Source: Diphasiastrum complanatum
Lineage: Eukaryota; Streptophyta; Lycopodiopsida; Lycopodiales; Lycopodiaceae
Reading direction: 5' to 3'
NCBI GenBank assembly: GCA_029204225.1
Contig: CM055092.1
Location: forward strand, 62,200,054-62,264,053
Length of the DNA stretch: 64,000 bases
A model generated the notes under the pieces. It saw only the letters and a list, made by a program, of their open reading frames with translations. It was not told where the DNA came from and made no database searches. Made by a program: the position numbers and the translations under genes. Shown here one piece after another: positions 12,263 to 23,265 of the stretch (its first letter is position 1; every line of letters begins with the position of its first letter).

Positions 12263-14661
12263 CTTTGCCGGCCTTGATCTCGGAGGTCTTAAATTTGAGA
12301 ACCCGTCCACCACGCGAGGACTCATGTGGATGCTGCTTTAAGAAGGTCTGGATCTGGTCCTCGACGCTGATGGGCCTTCTGAATAAATGGCTTGTCCTTG
12401 ATGAGGATGGACCCGCTTGTACTACCGGTATAGTTGGCAGTTGATCTACTAGATCTAGAGCTCCCCCCTGGTCCATGCTCGAATCAACCCATGTATCCAT
12501 CTGTACAACTTCTTGGCGTGAAGGGGAGAATTGCGGCATGACCGGGACGGGGATTTGTGGTCTGGCTTCCAACACTTGAGTGGCGGCTTTTTCATAGGCG
12601 TTGATGGTCTCTTTTGCCTTTGCCAACTCGGTTGAAACTGTCCTTTGAATCTATCAAAGCGGCTTTGGAATCCCTGAAGGGCCACTTTGTATGTTTCCAC
12701 TTTCTTTCTGAACCGCATCTCTGAATGCGATTCTAAAACGCAGTGCATCTATAATTCATTTTTTGGGACATTGCAATACATGAAAGAACAAAAAGAAAAT
12801 GATGTACCACTTTTGCCTCCGTAATCTCATGTGTTGTCATGTTGATGACCTGTTTTCAAACAGAAGGAAAAAATGGCAAAACATGTGCTTTACATATGGC
12901 ACACAGCAGCAGCTGCACCTGTTGCTTGGCATATTGCGCTGCCTTATCTACTTGATCATGTGCGGTTGTCAGGGCATTTTGCAGGGAGCTGATGTAGGTT
13001 TCTAAGTGATCAACTTGTTGTTGGGCCGATGTCTTTCGCTTTCAACCTTTTGTTCATATTGCTTGGCTATCTTAACCTTCTCGATCCAACTGGACAATTT
13101 TTTGGCTGATCAAAGTGTTTTCGGATCCTAAAACAGAGATCCTCTGCTCCATTTTTTTTTTTTATCCAGCATAGACTGGATCACTTGCCCAAGGCTTGAA
13201 ACTAACCCGAGAGCATCACTAGAATTGACAGTCGTGGAGGTGGCAGCAGCAGCAGACCCTGATGGTACTGTCCGTGGTGGGTGTGGAATACGTGCCAAAG
13301 TCTCTTCTTCTTCAAAAATATCCTCGTCTTCAAACCCTTGAGGCACCGTGGCATTGAACTGCTTTGGTGACTTGACAGCTGTGTGGACCCGAAGTGTGGT
13401 TGGGCTACCCTGTGTGGGTGGTTGCTGACTGGCATCTTCGACACCAACAGTAGCTTCATGGATATGCCCGAATCCTCTTCCAGGGGATTGGGGTTCAAAA
13501 GGTGCTGGGCTGTGGGGCATTTCAAAGATTTCGGTGGCCCCAAGAGGGTCGGAATCATCGAACATATCCAAAAAGAACTGTGTGTTGGGTGAGGTTGCTT
13601 CGGTGTGCGGGGGTGAGGCAGCCTGGGCAGCTGTGATGGGAATGGTAGGCCCAATGGTCACAGACTGTCCTTGTATGGGAGCAGGGGCAAGGGGAATGGG
13701 AAGTTCAGTGTGAACAACAGCAGGGGGTGGAAGCGCAGCTGACGAGATATGCCTATTACGACGTCGTGACGCGGAAGGCGAGTCGGAATTACAATCTCGC
13801 TACGTGGACGACGACGACTATGAGAACTTGAGGCTTGGTGAGATGACTCGGCTGGTGCTTCTTCGTAAACCGAAAGCACAGAATCCAGGTGGAAGCCATG
13901 GATTCTAATTTCTAAGGGAGAAGCGGCTAAGAGGACAATAGAGAGCCAACGGCGAACTGTTGCTTTGTATTGGCCTTAATAGCTCGCTTGAGCTCACCAG
14001 AAACAGTCTTGAACTAGTTATATGGTTCAAGAGGGGCTTTGGCCAACTTGATGTGGGACTCCACTATCCTGTGAAGGATTTGAGATGTGATGCGGTCTTT
14101 CCTGAGGTTGCCAACCATCAGGAAATGATTCAACAATTGGGCAGCGGTGTGGATGGAAGGCTCAGTGATGGCTTCTAGAAGGTAACCATCATTAGTCCAA
14201 TGCAGATCGTTGGTGAGGTCAATGTATGGCTTGATGGCCTGTTTGGCATGCTTGTGATTGGGTGAGGCGTGCATACCGGATGAGATTCCAATAGCTGCAA
14301 GTGCGGCCTTAGTGACGCGTACCTTGTGTGTGGCTCCTTGGAAGGTGATGTAAAACTTGGATTTCTCTTCCTTCCACGCACTGAAGGCAAGAGTGATGAG
14401 ATTCATATTGATGCATCCCGAAAAGGCTCTCTCATGAATACCCATTGCAGTAAGTAGAGGCTCCGCAAGGGTCATCCACTGAGTGATCATGCTTGTGCTA
14501 GGAAGAATTATGATGTCCATTGCAGATGGGACATTGCGATGGATAGTATAGCGTGGAGACTGGAAAGTATCGGTAGAAGACATGATGACCAGAAAGGAAT
14601 TATAACCGCGTGAGAATGTATCAGAAGGCAATGCAGGAAATTTGGAAGGCATTGGTCGCAA
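12263..14661 (-). pseudogene. Decayed retroelement ORF, main part (possible Tat/Athila accessory ORF)
   Basis: Minus-strand gene starting at 14661 or 14583 (MSSTDTFQSPRYTIHRNVPS). The first about 200 residues are globular: MITQWMTLAEPLLTAMGIHE, KEEKSKFYITFQGATHKVRV. This resembles, without proof, the 'putative plant transposon protein' domain of accessory ORFs in Tat/Athila elements. An acidic, proline-rich region follows (13700-13150, FEDEDIFEEEETLARIPHP), then a glutamine-rich coiled-coil stretch (13050-12905, LETYISSLQNALTTAHDQ). Stops and frame changes occur near 14010, 13870, 13130 and 12750, where a foreign 155-base piece is inserted. The frame continues beyond Copia-3 at 6610. Homology not confirmed. 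Confidence 0.5.
12750..12905 (-). repeat. Inverted fragment of the GIY-YIG-family gene
   Basis: Reverse complement of about 365-510. It includes the intron end TTTGAAAACAG and the small exon with ATGACAACA, and interrupts the coiled-coil part of the retroelement ORF. It is a short transferred piece of the gene at the start of the window. Confidence 0.85.
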
Positions 14662-14734
14662 GAAAAATTCGCAAGAGCTTCGCTAGCACAAGCGAACAAG
14701 GAACCTGAGAAGTTTGCAAAGACTTTTTCTACCA

Positions 14735-16435
14735 GGGAAAATGTCTAGTGTTCTATTTGTACAAAAAATCACACAGTGAACAAGTGTCCTCAATTGAAAA
14801 AACGAATGGAAATCAGTGTTTGCCATCTGTGTAATTCACCCCGACCATGAGAATGCCTTTTGCAACTTCAACCCTCAGATGATTCAGCAACGGTATGTCC
14901 AGATGCGATATCGAAATCCACAGTATGGAGGCAATCCAGCAGCAAGACTACGACAATCTACTCTTGGATACCCGGAGCGTCTAGCCTTGCCTGCCCCACC
15001 AAAGCACTCCACTGCTCCTGACAATTTGATGGAACCAGAACCTTACGGAAGTGCTGAGCAATGGAGCTATGGTAATGATCAGGAAGGTGGATCTTCAGAA
15101 CAGTATGCCATTTATGCTGCCGCTCAACAACAAGCCTCGAGAAATTGGGCCAGAGCACCACTTGGATGCTTTGCATGTGGAGAAAATCACAGAGTTGCAG
15201 AATGCCCAAATAAAGAAAAATTTGTACCATTCTGTCGTGACTATGGATATGGACATTGCTATAAAGACTGTCCAGCAAGACCGAAGCCACCACCAGCTAC
15301 AGCACCTGTAAATTTGATAACAATCAAGCAAGGATCGGTAGCTCATAATAAACCAAGTGCACCCTTGATGGTGGTCACCAGAGCACAAAAGCAAAAAGAA
15401 CCAGTAGTGGATTCAGTACCTGCAGATTCTATACCATTGAACGATACACCAACAACATCGGAAGTTTATCCAAATCTTAATGCAGAAAAACGAAGATATC
15501 AGGATATGAGACAGTGGATTAAGCATCTGCAAGAAGAAGAGGAACTTGAAGCTGCTAAAGTAACAGCTGAAGTTCGGTCTTCACCATTGCAGCCTCCAAG
15601 AAATTTACGTACGGATATGAATGATCAATTACATCATCACGAAGAACCCTTCAAGATGATGGAACTGGAAGCACCGCATACAGAATCACTCATAAATATT
15701 TTGTCTAGCTTGATCAATATTTCATTGGGAGAGCTCCTAAAGTTGGATCCAAAAGCAAAAGAATTCTTAGCGCAAAAGTTAGCTCAAGAAGAATCAGAAG
15801 ACCATAAGGAGCCGTTCTTTTGTGCTGGATTTGAGGAATCTAATGATGTACTACATGTTGGAGCAGCTTGGGAAAGTGAACAAAAGAATATCACTCTGCC
15901 AATACAACATAGACAATTTTCTAAAGAAGCAGCCGTGATAGACGGCGGTTCAGGAGTTAACCTGATTTCTACAAAGCTATGTACAAAATGGGGCCTTACA
16001 AAGATTAAGCCTGCTACTTTGCTATTAAGCTAGCTGATCAAACGACGGTTCGTCCACGAGGAATGGTAATAGATATACTTGTCAGGATTGTAGGAGTACA
16101 GTTCCTCATTACTTTAGTCATGATGGACTTACCGGAAGCACCAAATGTCTACCGAGTTCTCTTAGGACGTCCATGGTTACGAGTTGCGGAAGTAATTCAT
16201 AACTGGGGTATCGGCAAAATCACTTTTGAAAATCGTGAACGTGCAGTTAAAATTGATCCTACGACTTGGACTATCAAGCCAGTGGTTCAAAAAACGGATG
16301 ACGATTCATCAACAATGGATCACACTTGTGATCGACCAGAGAAAAAATTGGGAGTTCACTACGATTCTCAAACTAATACTATCAATTGGAACGAAGCTCT
16401 TGCAACAATTGATTGTACAGCAGGATATATGTAAC
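14735..16435 (+). pseudogene. Ty3/gypsy gag C-terminus and aspartic protease
   Basis: A first zinc knuckle CSICTKNHTVNKC is readable at about 14751 in another frame. The open frame 14816-16033 has a second one, CFACGENHRVAEC, followed by CRDYGYGHCYKDC (about 15168-15272). A long charged linker leads to the protease motif AAVIDGGSGVNLIS (about 15932). DGGS in place of DSGA is usual in several plant Ty3 lineages. A stop at 16033 and further reading from 16063 (VYRVLLGRPWLR) show decay. Gag N-terminal sequence is missing: only about 150 bases separate this from the divergent minus-strand ORF at 14661. Confidence 0.85.
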
Positions 16436-16581
16436 AACAATATATTCAATCAGAGATGAGCGAGATTTCCTTGTTAGATCAAACTTTGGATACGCCAATC
16501 ACGTTTCCACTAAATGTGCTGAATGTAGCCTGGATATCAACGGAACCTATACCAGATCCAATTTAGGATGATCTCATACCA

Positions 16582-18412
16582 ATGAGCCATGGCTTAACTT
16601 ATGATGGCAATGCAGAACTTACGGATGAACAGATTCTACATCATATGGATCCGACCAGATTTGGAGTGCATAATGTTCCTGATGAACCAACAATCAAATC
16701 GTTCAAGGCAGTTATATTAAAGGGAGACAGGATGATAGGTTCGATGACGAAGAAACAAGCAAAACAACATTACAATACGGTCCTGAAATCGGAAAATCTC
16801 TCTCAAAAGATTGATTAAAAGGAAGTGCCACCTCTATTGGATAAAGACAAAGGAAAAGTCATGAATGATTCTTCAAGTCATATCTCCAGCAAGACATCAT
16901 CGTCTAGGAAGTCTTCACCTGAGAAGAAAGATTTATTATCCTGGAAGTCATCACCTCCACGATCAATTCCTGCTAAGAAGACTAAACGAAGATCCAAGAC
17001 AAGTCCTTTCGAAAAAGAACAAGCAAATGTAGTCCAACATGATATGCCAGGGCATTTTAAACGTTATACACTAGATGATGTGGTTATCATGTTACCTAAA
17101 GCACATCGTGAACTTGAAGAACACATGCCGGAATCTAAAGAGGTTTACGATGGCCGAGCTAGGACGCAGCCAATGAATCTTGCAGAACCAAGAGAACCAG
17201 AAAAGATTGTACAAGTGGGATCACAACTTACTCCTGAACAGTATCAAGCACTCCGTTTGCTACTTATTAAGTATCAAGATTGTTTTGCATGGACTTATCA
17301 AGATTTGAAGGGTATTCCAACATCAGTCATTGAGCATACAATACCTTTAGTACCTGATGCAGTACCAAAGGTTACAAAGTTCTATCGCTGTAATCCTAAT
17401 GTGGCAGATCTGATAAAAAAAGAACTTCAGAGATTACTTGATGCTGATTTCATTTATGAGATCGAGCATGCTGAATGGATTTCACCGATTGTCATTGTTC
17501 TTAAGAAAAATGGGAAATTGCGAATCTGTGTGAATCTCAAAGCATTGAATAAAGTAACACGGAAGGATCACTTTCCATTACCTTTTACTGAAAGCATTTT
17601 GGATCGCCTTGCTAGAGTGGAAGCTTATAGTTTCCTGGATGGATTTAGTGGTTACAACCAGGTTAAGATTGCACCTACCGATCGCCACAAAATTGCTTTT
17701 GCAACAGAATGGGACACCTATGCTTACAAAGTAATGCAGTTTGGACTCTGTAATGCACCAAGTTCATTCCAAAGAGTAATGCAATTTGCCTTTAAAGATT
17801 ATCTGCAGACATTCCACGAAACTTACGTGGAGGACTTGGGAGTTCATAGTACAGATACAGACCACCTGGATCGATTGGAGAAAGTCATTGAAAGGTGCCG
17901 CAAATATCAGATTTCTCTAAATCTAGAAAAATGCCAGATATGGGTTTCTCACGAAGTGGTGCTTGGACATGTGATATCAAGACATGGTATTGCCACCAAT
18001 TATTCTAAGATCAAAGTTATTGTGGAATTGCCACCGCCAACAACAATTCGAGGAGTTTATGTGTTTATGGGTCATGCGAACTACTATCGAATTTTTATTA
18101 TCTTCTTTGCAGATTTAGCACAACCTATATAGAGATTAACTATTGTTCCTATTTGGACAGTAGAGGCGTTAGAAGCCTTTGAAAAGTTAAAAAAAGCATT
18201 ATCTTCAGCACCAATACTGCGTTCTCCAGATTGGACATTAGAGTTTCATGTTCATATGGATGCCTCAAAATACGCCATTGGATCAGTTTTGACGTTGCCA
18301 GGTGACTATAAGAAGGATTATCCTATACGATTTGCAAGCGGAAAACTTACAGATCCAGAGAAGAATTATTCAACAACAGAACGTGAAGTGCTAGCCATGA
18401 TTTTTTCTAAGG
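16582..18412 (+). pseudogene. Ty3/gypsy reverse transcriptase and RNase H, truncated
   Basis: After a linker (16582-17200) the RT reads IKKELQRLLDADFIYE, WISPIVIVLKKNGKLRICVN, YSFLDGFSGYNQVKIA and FGLCNAPSSFQRVM, then TYVEDLGVHS at about 17824 where the catalytic YVDD box should stand. The first catalytic Asp has become Glu, so polymerase activity is unlikely. LGHVISRHGIATNYSKI and the RNase H start FHVHMDASKYAIGSVL follow after a stop at 18130. The reading ends at LAMIFS and is joined at about 18413 to an LTR fragment, so integrase is absent. Confidence 0.92.
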
Positions 18413-18533
18413 AGAAGAGAGGAAGAGCAAGGACATTCATCAATCCATTTCTCAAGAGAACCAATCCGCTTTATTGAAATGAGAAAATGAACATGAGGAA
18501 CAACTCGAGTTGGTCCCTTTTTATAGTAGAGAG
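18413..18533. repeat. Fragment of the gypsy-type LTR
   Basis: GAAGAGCAAGGACATTCATC and the following bases to ATAGTAGAGAGG match 4738-4858 closely. It is fused directly behind the gypsy RNase H. Confidence 0.88.
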
Positions 18534-19782
18534 GATAGTCTAGATCAAGAAAAATAGAATGTTTAGACATTTGTTGTATAGCAGCATGATTCAAGTGACC
18601 AAGTCTATAATGCCAAAGTAAACTTTTATTTGCTTGGATGAAGTACTGAGTGCCTGACTAGAGGCAGAAAAGCAGTGACTTTATCTGTACAAGTATCCAT
18701 GCCTCTTTTGGAGTGCTAGGATCTTGCCTATCCTATCAACTACCTTGCATTGATCACATTCGAATTCTACTTTATGTCCTAGATCTGTGATTCTACTTAC
18801 AGAGAGCAGATTCATAGATAAGTTGGGTACATATATAGGACTTTAGAAAGTAGCTTAGATTGATCATTTGCAAAGCTTAATCTCATAGTACCTTCACCTT
18901 TAATAGCTTGTGTGCTATTATCGCCAAGGTGAACGTATTTGTTGGTACTGTAGGGTGTATACGACTCGAAACAGCCAATGAGGCTGGTCATATGTTGAGT
19001 GACATCGGAATCCAGAAGCCAAGGCTTGTCGTTGGATGATCCTTGATGGATGGTCATGAAGGCATCATGATCCTCTTCTTGAATGGGCTGTGGAGCTTCT
19101 GTAGGTGCATTGGCCACTTGATTTGACTGCCCCTTGTTGTTGTTCTTAGCTTGTAATATCTGGCAGTCTTGAATTTCGTGGTTGTTTTGTTTGCAGTATC
19201 TGTATAACAGCTTCTTCTTTATCTGCGAATTTGACTGTTCTTTGTGCTGTGCTAGTTTTTGGTCTTGCTTTGATTGCTTCGGGCTTTTCTTCTTCTTCTT
19301 CTTAGTCATGCTCTTGTTGGTGTACAAAGCATGAGAATCAGTTGAGGAACTAGAGGCTTCGTTCCTCCGCGTGTCTTCTTGCAAAAACATTATAATGACT
19401 CTCGAAAGAGTCAGTTTTGGATGTGTCATGATGATCATCACCTAGCTGTTGTATGAGCTTGGTAAGCTTGTAATCAGTGACATCACTGCGTCTTGATTAT
19501 ATAGATCCGATAGCGGCCATTTGCTTCAGCAGGTTCTTGAATTGGTTGATGTGATTCTGCAGGGTTTGGAGCTATATCACGCACTTCGTATAATGTGCTC
19601 AAGATGTTCCAGACTTCTTTAGATGTCTGGGCTTTGGATACGTGCTCGATTTGAATATCTGAAATATTGAGGATGATCACCGCGAATGTCTTTCCATCCT
19701 TGAGCTTCCATCTGGAGATTGCTGCGTTGTCAGCTTCGAGTTTCCCTTCTGACCTGTAACAATGTCATACAACTCCTTAGTG
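18534..19782 (-). pseudogene. Copia-2 fragment: gag, protease, start of integrase
   Basis: Minus-strand copy of the Copia-2 family. From high to low coordinates: gag (VIILNISDIQIEHVSKAQTS, 19680-19600), a zinc knuckle remnant YRYCKQNNHEIQDC near 19195, a protease site changed to WLLDSDVTQHMT near 19010 (DSGA to DSDV), and the integrase start with HAAIQQMSKHSI near 18590. Both ends are abrupt: it meets the gypsy LTR scrap at 18534 and a plus-strand Copia-1 gag at 19783. No LTR remains. Confidence 0.86.
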
Positions 19783-20258
19783 GAGTCCTTATTGGAGATG
19801 AATGAGTTGATGGAGATTGTTGTAGGTGCGGAGAAGAGGCCTCAAGCACCTCAAGATCAAGTGAGGTATGACAAGAGAGCAAAAAAAGCTCTACACATGA
19901 TTAAGATGAATGTTACCAATGAACTTCTCAAGGAAGTTCGTAAGTGCACATCATCTCTGGAGTCTTGGGAAGCTTTGAAGAAGCTTTATGAATCCAAGTC
20001 TACATCAAGAGTGCTTACTCTTAGGAGGCAAATCTTTCAAAGCTTGCAAAAGAAGGAAGAGAGGACTCATGCTTTTGTTTTGAGGGTTAAAGCATTCAAT
20101 GATGAGTTAGCATGTATTGATGAAAGCATTAAGGAGGTAAAACTTGTTCAAGCTATACTTAAGGAGGTAAAACTTGTTCAAGTTAAACTTAATGGCTTGC
20201 TGGATGATCGTGCTAATCTTGTTCAAAGTTTTGCTATTCAAAAGACTTTGCCAAGTAT
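19783..20258 (+). pseudogene. Copia-1-family gag fragment
   Basis: Reads SLLEMNELMEIVVGAEKRPQ, KALHMIKMNVTNELLKEV and STSRVLTLRRQIFQSLQ, over 80% like the intact Copia-1 gag by eye. An internal direct repeat (AAGGAGGTAAAACTTGTTCA, at 20132 and 20162) duplicates about ten codons. The reading ends at FAIQKTLPSI. Confidence 0.88.
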
Positions 20259-20261
20259 TGT

Positions 20262-21160
20262 GATGTTTATTTCGATCCTCAGATGGCCTCATCCTAAGTT
20301 CCATCGTCCTTTAAAGACATTACTCACTTCCTTATGGACATCTTTGATAAGGATAATAATTTTCTTGATGTTGATACTAAAGTGCTTCGGAATTTTTTTA
20401 TTGGCTCTAATATCACTGTTGATGATTCAATGTATGGAGATGAATCAAAATGTTTTTTTAATTCGCCTGTGTATCATATAGATGACGATGTATATATAAC
20501 TACAGCTTTTGTGTAAGTTTTTTAGACTATTGCGAGGATGAGGTACTTTGTTTACTATCTGGCACAGTTTCTGAATTCTCCAACATTGTAGATGTTGAAA
20601 CCAAAGACTTGGTGCCTGGAATTGATTATGAAGATGAGGATGAACTCATGACCCAGCGAAGAATGCCTAACGAAAGCCTTATCAAATTTTGTTGAGCATG
20701 GACGAAGCATGCCATCTGATGAAAATTTCATGGCATTTGAATCCCAGATGGGCTTCCCTCATCCATCACGAATGCATTTCACAGATTATTCTTCTATAGT
20801 CGGTGGCCATAATATTGGTCATCCGAATGTGGTTGCTGATGATGATGAAAAATGTGTAAGTGTTTTAACTTCATTGCTTATGAATGTTGTTATCTCTTGA
20901 TATGAATTGTTTTTATTAACTCTTATTTTCTATTGCAGGATGCACTCATAATTGATGACTTTGTTGCAAGACGAGGTGGTTTCAGACAACATGCTTCCTC
21001 GTTCCAGAGGGGTAGTGGACTTGGTCACTATCTGAGGCATTCTCTAAAGAATGAGATCTGTATTGCTCATTCGAAGTTCAGTCCAGTTGGGGAGACACTA
21101 ATAATGGCTGTTAAAGCTTTATCATATTATTTAGGGGGACATAAATGCGTCAAGCCATAA
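20262..21160 (+). pseudogene. Unrecognised spliced gene fragment
   Basis: I do not recognise this gene. Open acidic stretches on the plus strand: FKDITHFLMDIFDKDNNFLD (20310-20515), then FLDYCEDEVLCLLSGTVSEF and IDYEDEDELMTQRRMPNESL (20525-20690). After a one-base shift comes FVEHGRSMPSDENFMAFESQ through VVADDDEKC (20690-20856). A donor GTAAGTG at about 20857 and an acceptor TTCTATTGCAG at 20939 define an 80-base intron. The next exon is DALIIDDFVARRGGFRQHAS (20940-21150). A stop after ITTAFV and the frame shift suggest a pseudogene. It is flanked by retroelement gag and by the GIY-YIG block, so it may be a captured host gene. Confidence 0.45.
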
Positions 21161-21351
21161 TTCTTTATCATAAGTTGATAAGCACCCATTATAGTACATT
21201 ATGTGAAAAAAGTTATGGACGTCATTTTCAAAATTCGATCAATAATTCCATTCATGACAACTATTTGTTTTCAAGATTTCATTGATAAAGGTTATGTATT
21301 TTCAAAATTCCATTCGTAAAGGTCAAGTATTCTCAAGACTACATCCATGAG

Positions 21352-22503
21352 TATCTTTTATTTCAAGGGTTGAAAATTATAACCAATCAAATTAGTAAAA
21401 GTGATGAGGTCCCATTATTATGTCCTAAGTGGTCCATAAATAAAATTTGAATAGTTGATCTATGTAAAATTTGGGAGTTACAATATAGTAATATGTTTAC
21501 AAGGGTGGTTGAAACAAATAGGTGAGCTACCATTTTGAACAATAACCCAACCCCAACTAGCATCGCAACTTTGTCCTGCTAGCATAGGAGGATGCAAAAG
21601 TAAAAGCGAGCGAATTAAGATGCTTAATGAATTTGATTAACTTGTCCAGCGTAGAGAGCACAACGAAATCATGGCAGATGTTGACAAAGAGTAACATGTA
21701 TTAAAGCTAGCAAATATTCACAAGCTTAGAATGAATTAAAGAGAGCAAATATTTAGAAGGAAACGATGTTTTGAAGTTTTCTCAATGCAATATTCTCGCA
21801 AACCCGAAGGGTGACCAGCCAAGTTATTGCAAAGTTTCATTTTCTGAGATTTGTACAACTTGATATAAAAGTTTTCTAATCTATTTGCAACTAAATGATC
21901 TTCGACAATTTCTAGTATTTTTACGTGAAAGACATCAAAAAAACTACTATGTGTCTTGTTGAAAAGCAATTTCTTGGGTGGCTTCCGAGCGTGTTCTTGC
22001 ACACGCCTGTGTAAGTTGGTGGTTTGTCCAATGTAGACCATCTTGCCGACACGTGATGCTATTTTGTATAGTGTGATGTGCTTGTTCGCGCCTTTTTCTA
22101 GGGTGGAAGCAAGGACTCCTGCAAAAAGGATGCCATTTTGATTATGAAGTACTGCATGGTGCAAAAAGATTCATGTTGAACTAAAGAACACAGATTGTAG
22201 GTGCGCATGCATACGTCTATGCTGGAAGATGTTGGTTGAGTTGTTTGTTGCGAAATTTGGAGATCCATGGGCTGCTATTTGTCAGTATGCAACGGATATT
22301 TAGATGCACAAGAAGCTGCATGTATAACATAATGTAATTTAGATTCACTGAAAATGACAAACTTCTGAATTAGTCGTTGCAATGATTGGTGTGTCAAGGA
22401 TCCCACTCTCAGAGATTTTCAACACAGAATCAATGGAGATTGGGCCATCAGTGAGGCGCACCCCCGTTTCTAAGATGTGCCCAAGGTGCCTTTCAAGATG
22501 ACT
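21352..22503. repeat. Duplicated block, copy 2 (pairs with 1255-2500)
   Basis: Same order of sequence as copy 1. Here it continues without break into the upstream exon at 22510-22693 and the DAHP synthase piece, so this copy preserves the longest arrangement. Confidence 0.85.
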
Positions 22504-22693
22504 GCTAATTCAATTCTGCACGAGTCATCCATCTCCAATCAAAAATTGCACTATTATATCCAAAGTACAAGGTGTGGATCGCATAGTATCCGTGGTCGAA
22601 GTCGGTTTCGGTAGCAGCTCGATTTGTTTGTATTGAGGCTGGAATTGGAATCGCAAACAACTTGTAAAAATGCTTTAGAAATCCTGGAACCAC
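21736..22693 (-). pseudogene. GIY-YIG-domain gene, C-terminal half, copy 2
   Basis: Best copy of the family, on the minus strand. Exon-like stretches: FLKHFYKLFAIPIPASIQTN to FGYNSAI (22690-22510), HLERHLGHILETGVRLTDGP to TPIIATTNSE (22503-22375) and the last exon (22273-21736). The last exon carries ITLYKIASRVGKMVYIGQTT, NLHRRVQEHARKPPK, FHVKILEIVEDH, then NRLENFYIKLYKSQ and LCNNLAGHPSG. LYK/VYIG, the Arg-x5-His spacing and a C-terminal Glu before FYIK are as in GIY-YIG nucleases. One in-frame TGA at 22171-22173 and a one-base shift near 22503 suggest a pseudogene unless splicing avoids them. The partner domain to the left is unrecognised. Confidence 0.65.
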
Positions 22694-23040
22694 AACATAG
22701 AAATCATGCCATTTTTGTAAGTTGAAAATGCCAATCTATATAGTATAAAACTATTTTAGAGAGAGAGTGTGTGTTTTTGCTGCAAAAAAGTCATCCATTT
22801 GCAAAGGAAAAAGTCAAAAATATGTTTATAAAAAATGATATAAAAAAAAAACACATACAAGCTTCTTCTTCTTTTTTTTAGCATACACACATTTCAAATT
22901 TGTTTTCTCCCGCCCAGGTCGCTAGCTCTCTCTCTCTCGATCGGGTCTCTCTCTCCCCATCTTTGTCTCCTCGACTTCTCCTGCTATATTTTTTCCTCCC
23001 TCTATCTCTCTTCCCCTCCCTCACGATCGAACTCCTCTTC
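22694..23040. other. Non-coding spacer between exon and DAHPS fragment
   Basis: Nothing coding. A-rich stretches and a CT-rich tract near 22923-22990; shared with 37893-38290. Confidence 0.6.
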
Positions 23041-23044
23041 CATG

Positions 23045-23265
23045 AAATCCAACAACCTTGATCACAAGCATACATGAGCACCACGCTCATCTGCTGCAAA
23101 AGGAATCTAAACGTATCATGGATGTTGTTTGCACTGAATTCTTTGAGGCTCTCAACGCAATCGCCTTCTTGCAATAAGAATGCCTTTCCCAGAGCTGCGC
23201 TTCTGCAAGCCTATCCTCCAAGCTGCGCGCTTTCCCTACAAATACAAGGGGCGGAAACATCTTCA
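23045..23265 (-). pseudogene. Class II DAHP synthase fragment, copy 1
   Basis: DAHP synthase makes the first intermediate of the shikimate pathway in plastids. On the minus strand [20 protein letters not shown] (from about 23258) is followed, after a one-base shift, by [20 protein letters not shown] and [14 protein letters not shown], then MSVVLMY. This is the N-terminal part of the plant enzyme, including the metal-binding Cys of GGDCAE (here EGDCVE). Only about 75 of some 450 catalytic residues are present. The frame shift and the missing remainder make it a captured fragment. A second copy lies at 38300-38525 in the same setting next to a GIY-YIG-family exon. Confidence 0.93.
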
